NCBI GenBank assembly: GCA_033439685.1
Contig: JAUEDM010000001.1
Coordinates: 4,092,001-4,156,000 of the forward strand
Length of the DNA stretch: 64,000 nucleotides
Direction of reading: 5' to 3'
Source of the DNA: Apodospora peruviana
Taxonomy: Eukaryota > Ascomycota > Sordariomycetes > Sordariales > Lasiosphaeriaceae
The notes below the pieces were generated by a model. It was not told where the DNA came from, searched no databases, and worked only from the letters and a program-made list of their open reading frames with translations. Shown one piece after another: positions 57,327 through 64,000 of this stretch. The position numbers and the translations under genes were made by a program. Positions within the stretch are counted from its first letter, which is position 1, and every line of letters starts with the position of its first letter.

Positions 57327-57567
57327 GATTGTAAGAGATTGTACCGGTGGGTTTTCAAGTTCTTGCCTCTCGGCATAAATGCGACGTTAGTGGCCGTATA
57401 TGAGTGTTTCATTCCTTGCCAAGTGATTATTAGACTACTTGTTCCATATCTTGACTGCTTATCAGACATAGCGAGATCAACTCCAATTTATCATTCAATC
57501 AGGTAGATACACACAAGCATATAAATACACGAACTCCAAGTGACTGTTCCGGTCAAACGTAGGTATC

Positions 57568-57628
57568 AAAAAATAAAAAAAAATAAAAAAAATAAAAAAA
57601 ATAAAAAAAATAAAAAAAAATAAAAAGC
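57568..57628. repeat. A-rich array of A7-A9/T units
   Basis: Repeated AAAAAAAT words between the convergent ends of the SET and SUR7-like genes. Confidence 0.9.
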
Positions 57629-57675
57629 AACGCTCAAAACACAACGCTTGGCGGCATCTTCATCATGCTCCAACC

Positions 57676-58831
57676 TTACCACCCCCCGAATTTCGCACGC
57701 ATCCCCCTGCCCACGCCTCCGCGAACACTCCTCATCTGGGGCGGCCTATTATCCCTCGACGGCCGTCCCGCCGTATCCTCCGAATCTCTCACATGCTTAT
57801 GATTATACCGTGCACCGGCTCCTCGGCCAATCTTGCCTTTCCTGAACCGTACCAGCTGGCTCACCCAGTACACAAACGCCACAAGCATCAGACCGACCGC
57901 CACCCAGGTAATGATCGTATAGTTGTTGCCCGCGGCCGCCTGCAGACCGATATCGTCGCCCATATCATTGACTTTGTCCACAGCGATCCGCGATGCGATG
58001 GTGACGATGAGCCCGCTGATGAGCAGGACAAAGAACGCAAGGGCCGATAGAACCGCGTTGGCGAGAAAGACGCCGCGTTCTCGGCCCGAGACGAGGAACA
58101 AGGAAATCAGGGATGCGAGGAGTGCGAGACCGGTAAGCGCCACCCCGACGATGAGGATGATGGCGAACGCCTTAGTCACCTTGTTGAGCGTGTCGACGGC
58201 ATCTTGTATATCTTTTGTGAAGCCCAGGTCGGATAATCTAAGGTCGAGAGGGCCGACGCGCAGCTCTTGGTCGAGTTTGGCCGAGATGTTGTACCCATTC
58301 GACAGGCCCTTTTCACACGAGCTGACATTCCGTCCCGCACCAGAGGATGTCGCGTTTGGCGAGAAGTCGCCCTCGCAAATCGTCAGCGCGTGAAGGGAAT
58401 AGAATTCGTGGATGCCGAGCCGGTCGGCCAGCTTGTCGGCGATGTCGTTGCCGATGTCGTTGAAGGCGTCGACGACGGCGCTCTCGGCACTGCCAGCTGC
58501 GGCCGTCGCGCTGCCGCAGACTCTGCCCAGAAACCCGTCGACGCCGTTGCAGAGGCCGCCAGAGGTCGTTGAGCTAGGTGTGTCGTCGTCGATCACTTTG
58601 CTGACCAGGTTCTTGCCTAGTCCTGAGGTGTTGAACTATTCACAAGAAGATAGTATGTGTTAGGCAACGGGACTGTTTGATATGGGAGATTGGTGGGGCG
58701 GGCAAGCTTACGGTGAGGACATCGTAGTTCTCCATGTAACCTGGGTTAGAGCCGGCGAGGAGAGCTAGCAGGACTAGGACGAAGGCCGCCAGCGAGGCTA
58801 GGATTGGTATCCCTATCGAGAGGTGCTTCAT
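57676..58831 (-). CDS. SUR7/PalI-type cortical membrane protein
   Basis: Exons 58831-58712 and 58635-57676 (both phase 0) give 359 aa. Four membrane segments: residues about 6-28 (SIGIPILASLAAFVLVLLAL), then after a large extracellular loop AFAIILIVGVALTGLALLAS, VFLANAVLSALAFFVLLISG and TIITWVAVGLMLVAFVYWVS, with a basic cytosolic tail rich in Arg and Gly. The loop has N-glycosylation sites and cysteines, as in the SUR7/PalI family. Family members mark eisosomes or pH-signalling complexes at the plasma membrane; which applies here is not readable. Confidence 0.85.
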
Positions 58832-59847
58832 TGTGAAATGTGTTTACCAGTCTGTTTGGGGTGGTAGGCTGTGCAATATTTTGTGAGTAGAGAAGGCAAT
58901 TATTTGTCAAGGAGCATTACAAGCCACCTAGATTCCTTGGGCAGGAAAGTTGGTCTTTGGTTATTATATGGGCTAACCGAAGACAAAGGCAGGGTGATTC
59001 ACAGCGCACAAGACAGTCTTGGGTGGTGTGTTCTGTTTTTAAAGGCATATATTCAGCATCGCATTCCGTGCATCCCGCCATTTCCCCTTTGGTACGTATC
59101 ATTGGTAACCTCCAACAAATCTGCATGGACAAGACATGGAACAGCTCGCCTTTTGGATGGGCTGTGCAGTGTAAACAAGGAACAGGAAGAGACAAAAGAC
59201 CAATCGATGGTTTCGTGGGGACCCTTTGTGCGTCATCGCTTGGTGATGTTTGAGGGTCATGCCGGGTCGGGAAAATGCATTGGATGGCATCAAATCGCGG
59301 CAGGTCGGAAAAGTTGGTTGTCGATTTCGCCACCTGATGACGCTGCCGAGCGTTTGGTTTTCAGGGGTCCAAAGCGTCTTTTTTCCAGAAGGATTACGGA
59401 GTACGGAATAGTGGAGCTTGTGTGGGGCACCCCCCTCGGCATTCTCACCCAAGACGGCGGCTGTGCAGTGATCCACACGGGGCCGGAAAAGTGGGTCTTC
59501 TCGGACTTGTCTTGACGGCAATGCGGCATTGCTCCGGGAGTGAGGACTGGGACCGGATTACACATTCGATACCATGTTGCTCAATAGGCACGTGGAGATA
59601 CGGTAAAAAGAAATGACAGGTTCCCTCAAGGCTTCAAACCTGCTTGTGGTAAATAAGACTTGGGGATATTGTTCGGAGGGACTGTTTGGGTTGTATGATA
59701 CCTTATTAAATCAAACTCTGTTAGAATCAGGTATGCTGGACACTGGAAGTTGTAGGACTGAAAGCTGCCGCCGTTGATTATGACGGTCCAAAGCGGAAAA
59801 GCAAAAGCAGGATAAAATATCAGAAAAGGAGTTGATTAGGTGCTTTA
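58832..59847. other. Intergenic
   Basis: A 214-codon plus-strand frame (58871-59515) and an antisense one overlap here without motifs or splice context. I treat both as chance. Confidence 0.45.
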
Positions 59848-61322
59848 TCACTCCAAACCACGAGCCAAGTTCAACCTCTTCCCTTGGTACATGGACAAGA
59901 CAAGCTCTCCCCTATTTCGGTAAGACTCGGCTGCTTGCAACGTCGCCGCCACCCCAATGGGCTTGGCCTCAGCGTATAGCTCTTTCGAGACTAGCTTAAG
60001 CGCGGCTACCTGCTGCTTCAGACACTCGCCGTCATTCTTCATGATGAGCACGCTATTGCCCGGCAGCTTAGATGGTGACGCCTTGAGCTCTTTCACCAAC
60101 TTGTCCAAAGGCTCCGCCAGGTCCTTCTTGAAAATATCGATATCGCTCTTGCACTCCTTGTTGAATTCGCTCTCTTCTGGCTCAACCCCTATCACCTTTT
60201 TGGTTCGGTTCTCCGCCTGAGAAAAGTCCTGCCTTCTGCTTAGGCTCGTGCCAAGCTTTGAATTGATCTCAAGTTCGACTGTCCCATACGACAAACCCAT
60301 GTCTCGATATCCGTCCACCTGGCGCTCATGCAGTTCCCGAGCGGCCTCTGCCTCTCGATGGCACAGCTCCAATGTCTCGAACAGTAGCGGGTGCGACCAG
60401 CGGGTCGCGCGTTCCATCTCGTCTTTACTCTTAAGCCCAAGCCGGAAGGCAAATCCAGATATGCTTCCGACTTCGAGATATTCCTTCTCCCAATATTTCG
60501 ATATGCCTGACGAAAGTGCCCGGTCGACGTTTTGAACATCATCTCGACATAAGCCGAGCTTCGTAATCCAAGGCTGCTTCCTTGTCCTGAGCAAGTCCAC
60601 CTCTCGACCTAGTCTGCCAATGGTCGCATCGCATACTGCGATCGCGTCACCAAGACGCTTGATTTCGGCTCGTAGAGTGAGGATCTCGGCCGCGTGGATT
60701 TCCTTCCTCCAGCCAAACAAGGTGACCTCGGCCTCGGCCTCTTTTAGCGGCTTCGTCTTGACGGTAACCGTAAACGTCGGCGCGCCATCCCACCAGCCCA
60801 GAGCCGACCACGTCACCGCGAGGTCCTTGGCGCGGCCATGGTCTCTGATGGGATACTTGCTCTGCAGACTGAATCTGAACTTTTCCGGCAGTGGCGACGT
60901 GTACTTGCGAGGTCTATGGAAGGCTGTCTGGCCTTGGATGGCGCTCGGCTCGAGCTTCTCGAGCTCCTTGCTGTCCAAGAAGGCAAGGCGAGCCTCTGCC
61001 TTTGCCTTTTTCTTGCCGAGGTCAAACTTCTCGTCTTCTTTATTCTTGGAGGCGGCCTGTTCACTGGCTATCTTTCCGTCGAGCTGATCAATTTCCAACT
61101 TCAGATACTGGCCGTGTTTGTAAAGGGTGCTGCTGAGGTGAGCGCACACCTGCTGAAGGCTGCAGAAGAAGAGTTACTTTCAACACAAGTACATTGTAGC
61201 ATTGCAGCTTCCCAAGATGCTTTTAATCTGCAGATCTATAACGCACTCGGAGTTGAAAACCCGTGGCGTGAATATGGAACTTGAACTTACTTGAAGGCGG
61301 TGAACGGTACATCCACCGCCAT
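59848..61322 (-). CDS. Coiled-coil protein with central beta-rich module, divergent partner of GTPase
   Basis: Exon 1 (61322-61291, MAVDVPFTAF) joins exon 2 (61159-59848) through a GTAAGT..TGCAG intron, giving 447 aa. Layout: coil 1 at about 20-85 (QYLKLEIDQLDGKIASEQAA), a strand-rich module at about 105-155 (KFRFSLQSKYPIRDHGRAKD, GAPTFTVTVKTKPLKEAEAE), coil 2 at about 160-225 (LTLRAEIKRLGDAIAVCDAT), then a long helical region ending SMYQGKRLNLARGLE. No signal peptide or membrane segment. I do not recognise the family. It shares a 768-base upstream region with the large GTPase, which suggests co-expression and a joint function (inference). Confidence 0.82.
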
Positions 61323-62090
61323 CTTTTCATGCACGACAGCTCAAGCAAGCTGCAAGATACTAATGTGTCATCGATGACGGATCGAGTGTTTTTTGGAAAG
61401 TGCGGTTAATAGTTGGGGGATGCGTAGTAGAGGCTGAAATCAGGCCCTGATGGACTGATTATCACTGATAAACCGTGGCGATAAGAGGACGCGACGTCGC
61501 GAGGTCAAAGACAACCCCAAAAACCAGATTCATTGTGGCGTCAGGGGTCCGCCCAAACGGCCGGTGCTTCTGGACTGGTCTGTCTTTCTGCAAGTACCAG
61601 GTACCTCGTCGAGCATGGCGCTATTGCGGCAGGCTGTGAGCGGCACTCTCGAAACCTTTCCTGATTAGGGGTTTATTGGCACACCTGCCGGGCTCAGCTG
61701 CAGGGTTGGGTTTGGTTCTGCACGGAGCCTGATCGCAACCACCACGGCCAGAAGCCAAAGGGAGGGGGGTTCTCACTCAATTAAAATGCTAGGCTCTGGA
61801 TTATCAGTCGCGTCGCGTTATCTCCGGGGCGGACAAAGATGGACTCAGCTTGCACCCAAGGAACACATGATCTTGTTCATGACAAAATTCGTCGTACAGC
61901 TGTTGCTGCTCTTATGATAGCGGTGTCCTGACGCCAGTTGCATGTATCGCTTCCCACAGCAAGTGAGGGCCAACTAACTCCTGACTGGCTCTCGAGTCTG
62001 ACTGAGATCTGAATCAACAGTAATCCGTCCGCCTAACCCCTCCAATCTCAAACCTGCACCGTTCATTCTTGATCGCCACTGCCCGCCAAT
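61323..62090. promoter_or_regulatory. Shared upstream region of the coiled-coil/GTPase pair
   Basis: 768 bases between two divergent starts without a coding frame of note, so it must hold both promoters. No obvious TATA box for either side. Confidence 0.55.
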
Positions 62091-63998
62091 ATGCCCAGCC
62101 ACTACTCCGACGATTATTCCGATGAAGTGCCACGGTATACGGCCAATCTGGCATACCGTGATAGTCGCCCGGTCCGTCATGAGTACGAAGATTACTCGGC
62201 AGAGAACCGTCCGGATGCTGGCGACGAAAACGATACCAAATATGGCCATCCCAAGACGAGGAGATACCTCAACCCTGACACGCCCATAAGCGTGCTCGTC
62301 ATCGGTCCGTCGCAGAACGGCAAGACTACCTTCATTAACCGTCTGATCAGCATGGCCGCGAACGAAAACGTTGAGATGGGTCGTGAGGGTGACAAGAACG
62401 GCAAATGCACAGTCGCGGTGACCGAGTACGACCTGGAGGTGCCCACATCCGACTACACGCTGGTCGACAAGGGCACGCGCCAGGACTTTGAAGTCCCTGA
62501 CATCGCCATGGACGAAGAGAAACTTCTCAACGGCAACCGATGGAAGAAGATGACGTCCCAAAAGTACCACGTCAGACTCCGGAACCCGGACGCGCCCTAC
62601 CTCAGGCTCCACCTGATCGACACCCCCGGGCTCGACGACAGCGAGGGCAAGGACTACGAGAACATGGAGGACGTGCTCGGCACGCTCAACCGGCTCTCAC
62701 AAGCCGACGAAGCCTGGAAGCGCCAGCTCAACGCCATCGTGCTCGTCTACAATGCCAACAACGCCTTCTGTAGTTCCTTCCAGAGCATCATCCGGCACTA
62801 TCACCAATGCATGCCCAACCTCTTCGGCACCATGGCCGTCGTCAACACGCACTTCGACCTGGTCAACCTCAGCCAGAAGCGCGCGCACCTGATTCGTGAG
62901 AAGCTGCTCAACACGAACACGGGCGACAGCGCGCGCCGGCGCATCCTCAAGGGTCGCGCCGACGACTTCAAGAAGCTTCACGGACAAGGACTCAGCCCCA
63001 CGCACTTTTTTATTGACAACCGGCCGACGTCGAGGTCCGCCTACGCCGAACTGCTCTCGCGCAACACGATCTCCGACATCCTCATGTACCTGCGCTCGTC
63101 CATGCACAACCCCATGCCAATCAAGCAGATGCGCCTCGTCAAGAGCCGCGAGATGCAGACGGTCGACGCCAAGCTGCAGCGCGGGCTAGAAGTCGCCATT
63201 AGCCGGTGGGAGGAAACGCTGAACGAGTCGCGCGACAACGCGAGCGAGCGCGAGGCGTTTCGGTCCGAGGTCCAGCAGCACAAGGAGAGCTTGGCCAACG
63301 CGATCGCGCGGTGCAAGACCGACCTTGACTGCTGGGACAACGACACACGCTTCACGATCAACTCGTACATGACGGCCGACAACCCGAGCGCGGCCGGGCT
63401 CTTCTTCAAGGGAACCATCTTCCGGCAGAGCATCGCGGGGACTCTGCCGATTACCGAGGCCGACTATGAAGAGTTCTGGGTCGCCACGGAGGACGGTCCG
63501 ACTGGCAGCTGGGGCAGCTACAACTTCACTGCTAATCCGCGCAAGTGGGTCGGCACCTACACGGGCAAACCGGGCAAGGCACCGAACCTGCTGGCCAAGT
63601 CATGGACGACCAACCGCGTCAAGTACAAGGACCAGATCACCCGCGTCCGGCGGGAGCTGAGAGGATTCGAGGCCACGCTCGACCAAAAGGAGGTGACCTG
63701 GAAGCTGCGGTTCGACAAGCTCGCGACCGGCCAAACAGGCGCACCCAAGACCGAAACTGACAGGAAGCTCGAGGAGCTCGTCAGCCGGATCGAGACCTCC
63801 AAGCACCTCGTCGAGATCCTGAGCCAGAAGAGCCCGCCGATGGACACGGGCTTTAATGTAGCGGCGCGCAAGCGGTACGCCAAGCTGCCCACGCAGATTC
63901 GGGTCGAGGATCTGTACGACTTTGTCAGGGCCGCGTCGCTGGAAATTGATCTGCTCAAGCCGTTGAGGCAGGTTGGGCTGGAGGACTATGACCTTTAG
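62091..63998 (+). CDS. Large P-loop GTPase with C-terminal coil (AIG1/septin-like G domain)
   Basis: Single exon, 635 aa, complete in the window. After an acidic, Tyr-rich N-terminus (1-60), the G domain shows G1 GPSQNGKTT (72-80), G3 HLIDTPGLDD (174-183) and a G4-like TMAVVNTHFDLV (N-T-x-x-D instead of NKxD). A candidate G2 Thr is in NGKCTVAVTEY. This layout fits TRAFAC GTPases near AIG1/GIMAP or septin families. Residues 260-635 are mainly helical with coil segments (VTWKLRFDKLATG; DRKLEELVSRIETSKHLVEI) and an aromatic module (EFWVATEDGPTGSWGSYNFT). No membrane segment. Substrate and partner are unknown; the divergent coiled-coil gene is the natural candidate partner. Confidence 0.88.
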   Translation: MPSHYSDDYSDEVPRYTANLAYRDSRPVRHEYEDYSAENRPDAGDENDTKYGHPKTRRYLNPDTPISVLVIGPSQNGKTTFINRLISMAANENVEMGREGDKNGKCTVAVTEYDLEVPTSDYTLVDKGTRQDFEVPDIAMDEEKLLNGNRWKKMTSQKYHVRLRNPDAPYLRLHLIDTPGLDDSEGKDYENMEDVLGTLNRLSQADEAWKRQLNAIVLVYNANNAFCSSFQSIIRHYHQCMPNLFGTMAVVNTHFDLVNLSQKRAHLIREKLLNTNTGDSARRRILKGRADDFKKLHGQGLSPTHFFIDNRPTSRSAYAELLSRNTISDILMYLRSSMHNPMPIKQMRLVKSREMQTVDAKLQRGLEVAISRWEETLNESRDNASEREAFRSEVQQHKESLANAIARCKTDLDCWDNDTRFTINSYMTADNPSAAGLFFKGTIFRQSIAGTLPITEADYEEFWVATEDGPTGSWGSYNFTANPRKWVGTYTGKPGKAPNLLAKSWTTNRVKYKDQITRVRRELRGFEATLDQKEVTWKLRFDKLATGQTGAPKTETDRKLEELVSRIETSKHLVEILSQKSPPMDTGFNVAARKRYAKLPTQIRVEDLYDFVRAASLEIDLLKPLRQVGLEDYDL

Positions 63999-64000
63999 GA

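Noticed and set aside
58871..59515. 214-codon plus-strand frame
   Set aside because: No motifs, no splice signals, overlapped by equally long antisense frames.

Overview
The window looks like a chromosomal segment of a filamentous ascomycete (Pezizomycotina, most likely Sordariomycetes). The evidence is short introns (about 47-120 bp, one repeat-filled at about 217 bp), several Zn2Cys6 regulators, HET-domain and ankyrin relics, a fungal P450, an AflR-like regulator, an SUR7/PalI protein, a secreted KRE9/KNH-like protein and a truncated Tad/I-type LINE. No genus can be named from sequence alone. Joins below were made by hand from frame, splice sites and family motifs; most give uninterrupted frames with totals divisible by three.

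Layout. 0.3-5.1 kb: a sugar porter followed in tandem by a Zn2Cys6 regulator. 5.1-19.3 kb: an accessory block of broken HET and DUF6601-like fragments, an AAA+ ATPase with a DUF7025-like N-terminal region, a divergent DUF7708-type gene, an ankyrin pseudogene, a LINE with a perfect 15-bp target duplication, minisatellites, a TC microsatellite and retroelement-like debris. 19.4-25.5 kb: an MFS multidrug-type transporter with a 15-nt micro-exon, then an orphan AflR-like C-terminal domain converging on a full AflR-like regulator. 27-36 kb: a hypothetical gene, a spliced cysteine-rich secreted protein, a secreted amidohydrolase, a frameshifted regulator and a membrane-protein relic. 36.3-39.8 kb: an SDR, tRNA-Lys(UUU) and a SCOC-like coiled-coil protein. 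39.8-44.3 kb is gene-poor.

44.3-64 kb: an amino-acid permease with a poly(A) leader, a KRE9/KNH-like wall protein, a P450 plus a ToxD-like reductase (possible small metabolic pair), a Cys/His-rich protein, a SET protein with an apparent signal peptide, an SUR7-like protein, and a divergent pair of a coiled-coil protein and a large P-loop GTPase.

The strongest candidates for new biology are the GTPase/coiled-coil divergent pair (59.8-64.0 kb), the AAA+/DUF7708 divergent pair whose shared upstream region holds three copies of one repeat module, and the recurrent use of AAG 3' splice sites with one GC-AG intron.
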